Positions 24,310 through 30,625 of a stretch of DNA of 39,599 nt are shown here, piece after piece. Source of the DNA: a virus; the IMG/VR virus record IMGVR_UViG_3300043331_001576, positions 1 through 39,599 of that record; one strand, 5' to 3'. Every line of letters begins with the position of its first letter. The stretch's first letter is position 1. Below the pieces are notes generated by a model. That model saw nothing but the letters and a program-made list of their open reading frames with translations. It did not search any database and was not told the origin of the DNA. A program made the position numbers and the translations under genes.

Positions 24310-24713
24310 GCCCTTGCTGCCGGGTGCACCATCTCGATGCGAAGCGGCGGCGCGTCCTCCTCGACGCCGCCGATGCGGATCGCGGCCTTGCCGTGCACGC
24401 GGTCGAGGATGTCCTGGGCCGCCCTCATGCGGACGTTGTCGTCTTTGTCGCCGCGCTCCATCAGCTCGACAACGCACTCAGCCGCCTGGACCGCCTTCGC
24501 CCGCAGGATGCGGAGTGACGCCTTAACAAAATCGTCCTGCGCCGTCCTGAGCGCCTGGCCGAAGAGGTCGTCCTCGGCGAGCCAGCGCTGCACCGTGCGT
24601 TGCGAGACGCCGGCGGCGGGCGCCGCCTGCTGCGTCGTCAGGCCGTCGGCGAGGAGCGCAAGCGCCTTCCCCTGGCGCGCGGTGAGGCGGCGAGAGACGA
24701 CAGGAGACGACAT
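24306..24713 (-). CDS. terS: Terminase small subunit, 135 aa
   Basis: An N-terminal helix-turn-helix (GKALALLADGLTTQQAAPAA followed by GVSQRTVQRWL) leads to a helical oligomerisation region (VKASLRILRAKAVQAAECVV). This is the layout of small terminase subunits that recognise the packaging site, and the gene lies upstream of the large subunit. I use ATG 24713; a TTG at 24767 would add 18 residues read through a palindrome copy. Neither has a good ribosome site. Confidence 0.8.
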   Translation of the reverse strand: MSSPVVSRRLTARQGKALALLADGLTTQQAAPAAGVSQRTVQRWLAEDDLFGQALRTAQDDFVKASLRILRAKAVQAAECVVELMERGDKDDNVRMRAAQDILDRVHGKAAIRIGGVEEDAPPLRIEMVHPAARA

Positions 24714-24736
24714 CAGGAGGCGGCGGAAAAGCGAGC

Positions 24737-24762
24737 GGCCCTTCCCCGGGGAGGGAAGGACC
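24737..24762. repeat. Dispersed palindrome, copy 5 (expanded centre)
   Basis: GGCCCTTCCCC and GGGGAGGGAAGGACC face each other; it is the same family with a lengthened right arm. It sits just upstream of the preferred ATG of the small terminase gene, or in its first codons if TTG 24767 is used. Confidence 0.65.
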
Positions 24763-24782
24763 GTCAAGGGAGGTCATGCGGC

Positions 24783-24798
24783 CCCACGGGGACGTGGG
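24783..24798. terminator. Short hairpin upstream of the small terminase gene
   Basis: CCCACG (24783-24788) pairs with CGTGGG (24793-24798) around a GGGA loop, in the 120-bp gap between the 96-aa gene and the terminase gene. There is no T-tract. It may mark the boundary between early and late segments. Confidence 0.35.
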
Positions 24799-24832
24799 AC
24801 GCCATAACGCAGCCTAAGCGTGCAGCGAGGGT

Positions 24833-25123
24833 CTACGAGCCGTCAACGTCACTGGCGTCAGTAGCGACAGTGGCGACAGGCAGCAGGGCGGCAAGCCTCA
24901 CAGACAGGCCAGTATCCTGTTTAATGCAGCCGTGGCAATTATCGACGCGCTCGCGCACTTCCCTAAGCATCTCCGTTAGCGTATCCGCGTAGGCAAGGAC
25001 AGCGGCGATGTCGGTACAGACCTCAGCCCATCGCGGCGCAAGCGCGGCCCTGTGTTCCGCGACCTCCACACAGGTCACGCGCAGCCGCCGAAGTGCTATC
25101 TCTGCCTCTGGGCGCTCAGGCAC
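24833..25123 (-). CDS. Unknown early-region protein, 96 aa
   Basis: GTG 25123 with GAGGA upstream. The protein is helical (ALRRLRVTCVEVAEHRAALA, then LTEMLREVRERVDN), with two close cysteines (CHGC near 63-66) and an Ala/Val/Thr-rich tail. I do not recognise a family. It is the last gene before the packaging module. Confidence 0.55.
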   Translation of the reverse strand: MPERPEAEIALRRLRVTCVEVAEHRAALAPRWAEVCTDIAAVLAYADTLTEMLREVRERVDNCHGCIKQDTGLSVRLAALLPVATVATDASDVDGS

Positions 25124-25188
25124 GGCTCACGTCCTCGGCCCATTGGTGACTGAGGCTCGTAGAGATTGCCAATGCGGGTCACAGAACC

Positions 25189-25353
25189 TCATTCGCTCGG
25201 CTCCTTCGTGCGGCTACTTCGACAGCCGCGCCAATCTTGCCCAGCGCCTCCCGCAGGTGTAGCGCGGGAGACATTCGGCTCGCCGCTGATGTAGCGGAGC
25301 GTCACGCCTGTCACCTGGTTCTTCGCGCCTTCGACGAAATCCGGAGCCGTCAT
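25189..25353 (-). CDS. Small HTH-like ORF, 54 aa, possibly frameshifted
   Basis: ATG 25353 has an excellent GGAGG upstream. It begins MTAPDFVEGAKNQVTGVTLR and continues YISGEPNVS, a pattern like a DNA-binding helix-turn-helix. In this frame the tail is atypical (CRSSRTKEPSE). The +1 frame from about 25270 gives a much more protein-like end (SPALHLREALGKIGAAVEVA and on). One base gained or lost near 25270 would restore a 60-aa regulator, so this may be a frameshift in the phage or the assembly. Confidence 0.5.
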   Translation of the reverse strand: MTAPDFVEGAKNQVTGVTLRYISGEPNVSRATPAGGAGQDWRGCRSSRTKEPSE

Positions 25354-25366
25354 ACCCGTTCCTCCT

Positions 25367-25786
25367 TCAGCGATACACGGACGCGCTTCTCCGGCACCTC
25401 CGGCAACGGACCAGCCAGCGCGTCCCCCGCTGGTCCCGGAAGGCGGCCGCCTGGCCGCCGCTCTCGACGACCCGCTCGCCTGGCTGCGGCGCGTACGTCC
25501 AGACGTAGCCCGCGTCGTGGCACTCCGGACACTCGCTCAGCTCCATCGCCTCCCGCCGCCGGCGCGCGTTCTCGTCCTTCAGCACCGGCCCCAGCGGCTG
25601 GTAGCTCCCGCACGTATGGCCGGGCATCGGATCCCTCACGAGCTTCGTGCGGTCGAGCTGGCAGCGCACGCAGCCCTTGCGCTGCTCCACCTCCGCCCCC
25701 CAGACCCAGACCGACCCCGGCGGGATGCGCTCCTCGAGCTGCTCCTCGGCGCGCGAGCCGGATAGATGGTCGCCGATCCGCTTCAC
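25367..25786 (-). CDS. Zinc-ribbon-type early protein, 139 aa
   Basis: GTG 25786 starts 4 nt after the upstream stop. It contains several Cys pairs: CVRC (near 39-42), CPEC (near 86-89) and CRRC (near 128-131), with further Cys/His between. A gap-rich double zinc ribbon is likely. A Lys/Arg-rich helix (DENARRRREAMEL) separates the two. It may bind nucleic acid or RNA polymerase; the function is not identified. Confidence 0.65.
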   Translation of the reverse strand: MKRIGDHLSGSRAEEQLEERIPPGSVWVWGAEVEQRKGCVRCQLDRTKLVRDPMPGHTCGSYQPLGPVLKDENARRRREAMELSECPECHDAGYVWTYAPQPGERVVESGGQAAAFRDQRGTRWLVRCRRCRRSASVYR

Positions 25787-25789
25787 GCC

Positions 25790-26170
25790 TCAGTCTCCAA
25801 AGTGCGGCTGGTCCAGGTGCTCGCGGTACTCAGCATCGGTCCAGACGAGCCCCTTGATCAGCGTCGCCATAAACCAGCCCGCCGGTCGCCGGAGCTTGCG
25901 CAGGCCGTGGGCGCTCTTCGTCTGCACGTAGGAGCGCTCGCAGGCGGCCAGGCCGAACCGCCGGAAGGCGCGCCGAGCGTCCGGCGCTGGCAGCCGGAAC
26001 TCGCGCCAGAGGCGCTCGACCAGCTCGCCCTCGTCGCGGCAAACGCGCAGGACGTTATCTTCGTCGTCTATCGTCTCTCTAGAACCGCCCCTCCCCTCTA
26101 GATAGATAGACGACGACGAAGAGGGGAAAGCGATGAGGTTTTGAGCTTCTCGGGAAGCGGAAGCGGACAT
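25790..26170 (-). CDS. Unknown early protein, 126 aa
   Basis: I use ATG 26170 (MSASASREAQNL), after a G-rich ribosome site. The first 40 residues are Ser-rich and encoded by a GAT/GAC microsatellite forming part of an inverted repeat. Residues 45-126 look folded (ELVERLWREFRLPAPDARRA, then CERSYVQTKSAHGLRKL and WFMATLIKGLVW). The pattern recalls the C-terminal part of phage replisome-organiser proteins, but no domain can be named with confidence. Confidence 0.55.
   Translation of the reverse strand: MSASASREAQNLIAFPSSSSSIYLEGRGGSRETIDDEDNVLRVCRDEGELVERLWREFRLPAPDARRAFRRFGLAACERSYVQTKSAHGLRKLRRPAGWFMATLIKGLVWTDAEYREHLDQPHFGD
26059..26121. repeat. Imperfect inverted repeat with microsatellite arms
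   Basis: The left arm 26059-26083 (CTTCGTCGTCTATCG..., ending TCTAGA) and right arm 26097-26121 (TCTAGATAGATAGACGAC...) are near-complementary around a 13-nt pyrimidine-rich loop. It lies within the N-terminal coding part of the 126-aa gene and accounts for its Ser run. Confidence 0.6.
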
Positions 26171-26307
26171 AGAAAACCCCCATTGCGGGCACAGAGGCAC
26201 CGCCCGTATTCAAATGGCTCGTTACGCAATTAGCAGAGAGATTGGGGCGAACGGCCCGGCCGGACCCGCTCGCTGTTGAGGGTGCGCCCGCCTGGGGCGC
26301 GGGGTGT

Positions 26308-27468
26308 CTAGTGTATCGCGGCCTCCTCCCGGTCAAGCGGCTTTTGAGCGGTTAATTGTTGGCGTCTGTGATCGGGCATCTCGTCCCACGTCCGCCCGTC
26401 CAGGAGCCGTCCGCCGGACGTAGGCCGAGGACCGCCCCACTGCTTGAAGAAGAAGGGGACGCCTGCGGCCTGGCACTGGTCGCGCAGCGAGCGCACCCAG
26501 GCGAGCGCTTCCGGCTTCGGGCGGTAACCCGTCCCCTGACAGGCGTAGCACGGGATCGCGTTGTTGATGTTGCCGTCGCTGTCCATGACGACAGCGATGC
26601 AGTAGACGCCATCCTCAAGGCGCCGGCAGTCGTGGGCGACGCAGCGCTCCACCAACGCTCGCCCAGCCGGTCCCGCCGACTCGCCGCCGGCGATCACCCA
26701 GTCGATCAGCGCCGGCTTTAACTGCTCCATCTCATAGACCCCGCGCAAACCGAGCCATCTCCGCAGATCCAGCGGCCCTAGCAGTGGCTCGCAGGACAGG
26801 AAGCGCAGCGCCGCCGGCGTTTCCAGCAGCAGCGGTATCCGCTCGTCAGCGAAACGCTGGTTCTCGACCGTGACGCCGAGCCAGACGTTCGGGAGCGGCC
26901 ATGTGGGATACCAGCGCCATCCCTCCATCCAATCAAACGTCGGCCACGCCGCTCCCGGCGGCGGCGCACCATCAACACCCGATGCCTTTGCCAGTTCTTC
27001 GAGGTAGGCAGCGAAGAGCTGGCCCCGCCCGCTTGGGTGCGCCTTACGTGTCGCCTCCGGCCCCCGTACAAGCTGCGGCTCTCTAGGCTCACCGCTGAGA
27101 TCAGACCAGCGGCGGACAAAGTCCAGCATCCGCTCAGGACGCTTCGTCAGCACCTGGTATGTATGCTCAGGGGTGCGCGCCATAGTCATCCAAAGCCACG
27201 CGATCAAACCGTCCGGCACGTCCTCGTGGAAGGTGTCGGAGAGGGAGTTCACGAACACCAGGCGGGGCTTCTTCCAGCGGAGAGGCAGTGTCAGGCGCTC
27301 AGGGAGCAACTGAACAGGGATACGCCCTCTCTCGAACCGCAGGCCCTTCATCCGGTAGGGCGGAGTTCTGGAAATGTAACAGTTGGCGCAGCCGGGGCTA
27401 ACCTTCGTGCAGCCGTAGACGGTGTTCCAGGTCGCATCCGTCCACTCGATAGCGCTCCTGTCACTCAC
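26308..27468 (-). CDS. Phage Gp37/Gp68 family (DUF5131) protein, 386 aa
   Basis: The N-terminus SDRSAIEWTDATWNTVYGCT with following CxxxxxGCANCY cysteines (residues about 20-31) is the signature of the Gp37/Gp68 family, radical-SAM-like TIM-barrel proteins of unknown reaction that in some genomes pair with a three-Cys-motif partner. Other matching elements are FVNSLSDTFHEDVP, VLTKRPERM, WLGVTVENQ, FLSCEPLLGPLDL and FFFKQWGG. An insert near 310-325 carries CYACQGTG. The GTG start at 27468 overlaps the ancestral methyltransferase stop as GTGA. The longer in-frame reading to 27591 is a deletion scar, not part of this protein. No partner gene is seen nearby. Confidence 0.88.
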   Translation of the reverse strand: MSDRSAIEWTDATWNTVYGCTKVSPGCANCYISRTPPYRMKGLRFERGRIPVQLLPERLTLPLRWKKPRLVFVNSLSDTFHEDVPDGLIAWLWMTMARTPEHTYQVLTKRPERMLDFVRRWSDLSGEPREPQLVRGPEATRKAHPSGRGQLFAAYLEELAKASGVDGAPPPGAAWPTFDWMEGWRWYPTWPLPNVWLGVTVENQRFADERIPLLLETPAALRFLSCEPLLGPLDLRRWLGLRGVYEMEQLKPALIDWVIAGGESAGPAGRALVERCVAHDCRRLEDGVYCIAVVMDSDGNINNAIPCYACQGTGYRPKPEALAWVRSLRDQCQAAGVPFFFKQWGGPRPTSGGRLLDGRTWDEMPDHRRQQLTAQKPLDREEAAIH

Positions 27469-27591
27469 GCGAACCGCCCCCTCAACTCCCGCCACGCAAA
27501 CGCTGCCTGGGCGGGAACGACCGCATTTCCCGAGGTCGAGTCCGCCCGCGCCGGTGCAGACGCTAAACACCCGGAAGGCACGATTAGCCAC
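27465..27591 (-). pseudogene. Deletion remnant of a DNA cytosine-5 methyltransferase
   Basis: From GTG 27591 the frame reads MANRAFRVFSVCTGAGGLDL, which contains motif I (the S-adenosylmethionine site) of C5 DNA methyltransferases. From about 27530 another frame reads GNAVVPAQAAFAWRELRG, which is the C-terminal motif X, ending at the TGA 27465-27467 that overlaps the DUF5131 start. All intervening motifs, including the catalytic PC and ENV motifs, are missing. The two ends are joined near CTCGGG. The simplest reading is an internal deletion of several hundred bases. A collapsed assembly is the alternative. Confidence 0.75.
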
Positions 27592-27597
27592 ACGCCT

Positions 27598-28236
27598 TCA
27601 CCAACATGACCACGGCCTGAACGAGTGCCCGGCCCGCTGGTAGATCACCCACGCCATCTCGATGTTTACCGCCGCGATCATCCACGTCTCCCAGAATCGC
27701 GGAAAGAACCCGGCCCATACTGACGCCTGTATCTGTAGTAAGCCGTACGATCCCGCTCCCACGGCGTCAGGCCGGAAGTTGGACTCGCAGCGGGCGATCC
27801 TGACGATCGCGGCGCAGTCCCAGGGCTTTGAGCATAGTAGCCGCTCGATCTCTGTCTGCGGCTGATAGACCGCAGGCGCCGGTTCCGGTGCTGGCGCCGG
27901 AGCTGGCGCAGGCGCCGGTTGCGCTGGCAGATGGTCCAGCGGCGGCTCAGCCACGGTTCCAGCGACAGCGTCGTAGCGGAGAGCGTTGCCAACGTCAGCG
28001 ACAAGCCCAGGGGCCACAGAAGGCCGTCCGTGCCCGTCTGGAGCGCCAGCACGATCAGCGCCACGCTCAGCGCCGTAGCCGCCGTCCAGAGCGACAGTAG
28101 AGCGCCCCTCATAGCCGCCCTGCCCGTCCGGCAGGCGGGCCTCCGCCGCCCACCAGGCCACCTCGGCCGCAGCGATCAGGAGCGGCAGCGCGAACGCAGC
28201 GATCAGGAGCGGCAGCGCGAACGCCGCCGCGAGCAT
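27598..28236 (-). CDS. Lytic transglycosylase / lysozyme-like (SLT) protein, up to 212 aa
   Basis: The C-terminal 80 residues form a compact SLT-type lysozyme domain: IVRIARCESNFRPDAVG with catalytic Glu in CES, then GSYGLLQIQ, and AAVNIEMAWVIYQRAG. Before it is a Pro/Ala linker (QPAPAPAPAPAPEPAP). The open frame reaches ATG 28236, giving a hydrophobic N-terminus that contains a 27-bp tandem duplication. However, between about 28110 and 27955 another frame looks more protein-like, so translation may instead begin at GTG 27954 (118 aa). It may cleave peptidoglycan during entry or release. It lies in the early region, not the lysis cassette. Confidence 0.72.
   Translation of the reverse strand: MLAAAFALPLLIAAFALPLLIAAAEVAWWAAEARLPDGQGGYEGRSTVALDGGYGAERGADRAGAPDGHGRPSVAPGLVADVGNALRYDAVAGTVAEPPLDHLPAQPAPAPAPAPAPEPAPAVYQPQTEIERLLCSKPWDCAAIVRIARCESNFRPDAVGAGSYGLLQIQASVWAGFFPRFWETWMIAAVNIEMAWVIYQRAGHSFRPWSCW
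27678..28112 (-). CDS. Overlapping two-TM membrane protein candidate, up to 144 aa
   Basis: ATG 28112 is coupled by ATGA to an upstream open frame. Residues 1-55 hold two strong hydrophobic helices (LWTAATALSVALIVLALQTG and LLWPLGLSLTLATLSATTL) with high GC at codon position three, better than the competing frame. Past residue about 60 it becomes Arg-rich and overlaps the lysozyme frame entirely. Either a genuine overlapping gene, or an N-terminal membrane anchor that joins the lysozyme frame by frameshift. Confidence 0.45.
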   Translation of the reverse strand: MRGALLSLWTAATALSVALIVLALQTGTDGLLWPLGLSLTLATLSATTLSLEPWLSRRWTICQRNRRLRQLRRQHRNRRLRSISRRQRSSGYYAQSPGTAPRSSGSPAASPTSGLTPWERDRTAYYRYRRQYGPGSFRDSGRRG

Positions 28237-28363
28237 TAACGGTTGTGTTTTGGCCCAGAGGACGTGTCTCCATCGAATAACCCTTGCCTCCGCTAGTCAT
28301 GGCCCCCGCGTCTGTCTCCCCCGTTCCTGAGTTCGCTTTTGGCACATTTTGCGAAGCGGTCAT
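28109..28363 (-). CDS. Possible 84-aa ORF linking two coupled genes
   Basis: ATG 28363 overlaps the DnaA-like stop (ATGA), and its own TGA overlaps ATG 28112. The first 45 residues (MTASQNVPKANSGTGETDAG at the start) are plausible; the last 40 are Gly/Arg/Ala-rich with a duplicated RAAAPDRC from the 27-bp repeat and look non-coding. It may simply be a translated leader. Confidence 0.3.
   Translation of the reverse strand: MTASQNVPKANSGTGETDAGAMTSGGKGYSMETRPLGQNTTVNARGGVRAAAPDRCVRAAAPDRCGRGGLVGGGGPPAGRAGRL
28170..28223. repeat. 27-bp perfect tandem duplication
   Basis: 28170-28196 and 28197-28223 are identical. In the lysozyme frame the unit duplicates nine hydrophobic residues (FALPLLIAA), lengthening the predicted membrane segment. 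Being a multiple of three, it keeps all frames open. Confidence 0.9.
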
Positions 28364-28686
28364 CGCCGTCCCGCCGGCGCCGAGAGGAGCGTGCTGACCG
28401 TGCTGTGGTCGCGGCCGCCCAGGAGCGCCCCGATCTCTTTCAGGTACATCCCAGCCCCGCGCAGCCGTAGCGCCGCCTGACGCCGCGCCTCGACCATCTG
28501 GCGCACGTTGGAGCGGGCGATCAGCGTGCCGGCGCTGACGCCGAACGCCTCCGCCGTCTCTTCGAGGACGATCAGCGCCGCCTCATACCGCGCCACGGCG
28601 ACGAGATCGTCGGCGGCGAGCACCTCGTAGGGCGTCGGGCGCCCGCACGTCGGGCAGCGCCCCGCGCCCTTAGCCCTGCTCGCCAC
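28360..28686 (-). CDS. DnaA domain IV-like DNA-binding protein, 108 aa
   Basis: GTG 28686 overlaps the RecT stop by 17 nt. The N-terminus has a CPTC zinc-binding pair (near 12-15). The C-terminal half matches the DnaA-box-binding domain IV: VRQMVEARRQAALRLRGAGM, then YLKEIGALLGGRDHSTVSTL, with the signature GRDHSTV. The AAA+ part of DnaA is absent. It may mark the phage origin, recruit host replication proteins or repress. Its TGA overlaps the next ATG (ATGA). Confidence 0.82.
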   Translation of the reverse strand: MASRAKGAGRCPTCGRPTPYEVLAADDLVAVARYEAALIVLEETAEAFGVSAGTLIARSNVRQMVEARRQAALRLRGAGMYLKEIGALLGGRDHSTVSTLLSAPAGRR

Positions 28687-29602
28687 CGTTCGCCCCGATG
28701 CCCTCGTTTGCCAGTTCTTGTTCCGTGAGCTGGGCGGGGTCTCCGCGTCCTTCCGTGGAAGGATCAAGGAGCGCCGCCTGCACCTCTTGCGGCGACGGCT
28801 CCGGCAGCTCGGTCGCCGTCGCCTCGATTACGTCGCCCATGTCCCCGACATCGATGCTCGGGATAGCGTTGATGAGGTCGGCGGCGCCGAGGCGGCAGGC
28901 CCGCTTGACGGCCGACCAGGCGAGCATATCGCGGGTGTATTGCTGCCACGGCCCCTCCTTCGCCAGCTGGCCGCTCTGCCTGGCGTCGGCCTTCGTGTAT
29001 TCGACGACGACGGGCGCCCGCCCCGACCGGCGCAGCTCCACCTTGCAGGCGTCGTGCGTGTACGTGTGAAAGACGAACTGAGCGCCGGGGTCCTTCGCCT
29101 GGACCAGGCCCATCATCACCTGCGCGTCCGGCGCCGTCCGCCCGTTGACGACGAAGATGTGGCGGAAGGCGGTCATGGGCCGGAGCCCAAGCTCCCAGCC
29201 GGCGAGCATCACCGCCGCCGCCTTCGAGGGTGAGTCGATGGCCGTCGGGATAGCGTGACCGCGGGCGTTGACGAGCGAGGTGGCAATCTTGCCCATGATG
29301 CCCAGCTCCTCGATTGTCGGCAGCACCCGCGCCGGCGGGCTCACCGCGACCGCTTCAGGCGGCCGCCCATCGTGCTGGACGAGCGCCCGGTCGTCGGTCC
29401 TTCCGGGGAAGGACGCGTTCTCCTCTGTGGCCTTCGTCGTCATCGCGTTGCTCTCCTTTTCCTCAGCTAGTGCGCGGTCAACGTGCTTACAGTGCCCCCA
29501 GGAGCGATAGCCCCGGCAGTCGCAGACGCCTTCGCCGGCCTGGATCTCGACGCGGTACAGGCGCCCGGCGACCGTGTCCGACGGCGCGTACTTCGTCGTC
29601 AT
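28670..29602 (-). CDS. RecT-like single-strand annealing protein with N-terminal SWIM zinc finger, 310 aa
   Basis: ATG 29602 overlaps the previous stop (ATGA). Residues 27-40 contain a SWIM-type pattern (CDC...CKH). From about 95 the protein follows the RecT pattern: KAAAVMLAGWELGLRPMTAF, IFVVNGRTAPDAQVMMGLV, VVVEYTKADARQSG, and WQQYTRDMLAWSAVKRACRL. It would anneal single strands in phage recombination or replication. An internal ATG at 29443 (MTTKATEEN), preceded by GGAG at 9 nt, could yield a form without the SWIM finger. Two palindrome copies lie in linkers. No obvious exonuclease partner is present. Confidence 0.82.
   Translation of the reverse strand: MTTKYAPSDTVAGRLYRVEIQAGEGVCDCRGYRSWGHCKHVDRALAEEKESNAMTTKATEENASFPGRTDDRALVQHDGRPPEAVAVSPPARVLPTIEELGIMGKIATSLVNARGHAIPTAIDSPSKAAAVMLAGWELGLRPMTAFRHIFVVNGRTAPDAQVMMGLVQAKDPGAQFVFHTYTHDACKVELRRSGRAPVVVEYTKADARQSGQLAKEGPWQQYTRDMLAWSAVKRACRLGAADLINAIPSIDVGDMGDVIEATATELPEPSPQEVQAALLDPSTEGRGDPAQLTEQELANEGIGANGGEQG
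28748..28765. repeat. Dispersed palindrome, copy 6
   Basis: GTCCTTCC-GT-GGAAGGAT, one mismatch at the outer end. In the disordered C-terminal tail of the RecT-like gene, encoding DPSTEG. Confidence 0.85.
29397..29414. repeat. Dispersed palindrome, copy 7
   Basis: GTCCTTCC-GG-GGAAGGAC, perfect arms. Just after the internal start of the RecT-like gene, encoding ASFPGR in the linker between SWIM and RecT parts. Confidence 0.9.
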
Positions 29603-29943
29603 GCCGTCACCTCCGCCAGCTCCCGCGCCTGGTCAAGCAGGGCGGCGCCGTCCCCGCAGATGCCGTCGCGGTAGCAGGTATGGCAGGCGTGGATGTGGTT
29701 GACGGCGGCTGCGTCCAGTAGAGCGGCCTCTCCTTCCCCGGAAGGACCGCAGCACACACGGCCGAGCGCGGCCAGCGCCGCCAGGCGGGCGCGCGCGGCG
29801 ACGGCTACCGCCCGGTCCACGTCCTCCTGCGTCGCCTCGTCATTCACTGAGACGCGGTAGCCCTCGCCCTTGCCCGTCGTGGACTGGTTGAAGGAGACGC
29901 TGACCTTCGCCTGCGGGAACTCCCCTTCGTGTTCGCCGCTCAT
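29599..29943 (-). CDS. Unknown Cys-containing early protein, 114 aa
   Basis: ATG 29943 overlaps the previous stop (ATGA). The N-half is beta-like (AKVSVSFNQSTTGKGEGYRV), and the middle is a helix (EDVDRAVAVAARARLAAL). The C-half has Cys clusters (CC, then CHTCYRDGIC), and a palindrome copy encodes GPSGEG before them. A small zinc-binding or single-strand DNA-associated protein is possible next to RecT; the family is not recognised. Confidence 0.65.
   Translation of the reverse strand: MSGEHEGEFPQAKVSVSFNQSTTGKGEGYRVSVNDEATQEDVDRAVAVAARARLAALAALGRVCCGPSGEGEAALLDAAAVNHIHACHTCYRDGICGDGAALLDQARELAEVTA
29741..29756. repeat. Dispersed palindrome, copy 8
   Basis: TCCTTCC-CC-GGAAGGA, perfect 7-bp arms. 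In the 114-aa gene, encoding GPSGEG. Confidence 0.85.
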
Positions 29944-30152
29944 GACGGCTCGAAGTCCGGGTGCAGCGGCGCCGGTGTGAACGCGACCTGCATCACCCGC
30001 TCTTGCAGCGTCGCCAGGTGCGGCAGGTCCGCCTTGTCGAACCAGGCGGTCAGGCGCGCCGTATACTCCGTGCCGGCGCCCTTTACTCGCTTCTGCTTGA
30101 CCTCTTCCAGTTGTGCGAAGACGAGGACAGGTTCCGTGCGTTCGGTTGTCAT
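29940..30152 (-). CDS. Small early protein, 70 aa
   Basis: ATG 30152 is coupled to the previous stop (ATGA) and has AAAGGA upstream. It starts MTTERTEPVLVFAQLEEVKQ, has a beta-type centre (GTEYTARLTAWFDK), and ends in a Pro-rich tail. There are no cysteines. The function is unknown; it is part of the recombination/replication block. Confidence 0.65.
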   Translation of the reverse strand: MTTERTEPVLVFAQLEEVKQKRVKGAGTEYTARLTAWFDKADLPHLATLQERVMQVAFTPAPLHPDFEPS

Positions 30153-30625
30153 CGTCGAAATCCTTTCGGTATCTCTTGCTTCTGGAAGGACTCGCGCAAC
30201 CCCCGCAGCAGCCAGAGGAAGGCGTAGCGAATCCGGTAGCAGCGGTCGTGCTCTCCCGTCTCCGAGGGGCCGCACCAGCACTCCTTCCGGGATGGATCCG
30301 GCTCGGGGTCACAGCCTGCGTGCCACCACTGTCCCTGCCGCTTGACGACGGCATACGTCACGTTCAGCCGCCCGTCGCCCGCCGGGCACTCGCCCATGTA
30401 GGTAACCGCCGTGTAGACGATGCCCTCGGGCGCGTCGCGCAGCGCCCTGTAGTAGGCGCGTTTGCGCTCCGCTGACATCCTCTTGCGGCGCCTGATCTCG
30501 TCGTTCCAGGCACCGATGTCGGCAAGGCAGCGGGCGCAGTAGGCGCGCCCGAACAGGCCGCCGGCCAGCGGGCCATAGCAGGAGACACAGCGCTTGGGGT
30601 AGACGGGGGCGCTCACTGCCGTCAT
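30149..30625 (-). CDS. Zinc-ribbon early protein, 158 aa
   Basis: ATG 30625 overlaps the stop of the 63-aa gene (ATGA). An N-terminal treble of Cys pairs (CVSC near 13-16, CARC near 30-33) precedes an Arg/Lys-rich helix (EIRRRKRMSAERKRAYYRAL). A second cluster lies near residues 86-129 (GECPAG, AGCDP, ECWC, DRC). A degenerate palindrome-like sequence occurs at 30281-30298. Probably a nucleic-acid-binding zinc protein; the family is not recognised. Confidence 0.65.
   Translation of the reverse strand: MTAVSAPVYPKRCVSCYGPLAGGLFGRAYCARCLADIGAWNDEIRRRKRMSAERKRAYYRALRDAPEGIVYTAVTYMGECPAGDGRLNVTYAVVKRQGQWWHAGCDPEPDPSRKECWCGPSETGEHDRCYRIRYAFLWLLRGLRESFQKQEIPKGFRR

Noticed and set aside
27469-27591. 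Reading the methyltransferase motif I segment as an N-terminal domain of the DUF5131 protein
   Set aside because: The segment is the broken end of another gene; DUF5131 starts at its usual SDRSAIEWTD from GTG 27468, overlapping the old methyltransferase stop.
30281-30298. Ninth-class palindrome copy CTCCTTCC-GG-GATGGATC
   Set aside because: Only half of the arm pairs; kept as a possible decayed copy but not counted.
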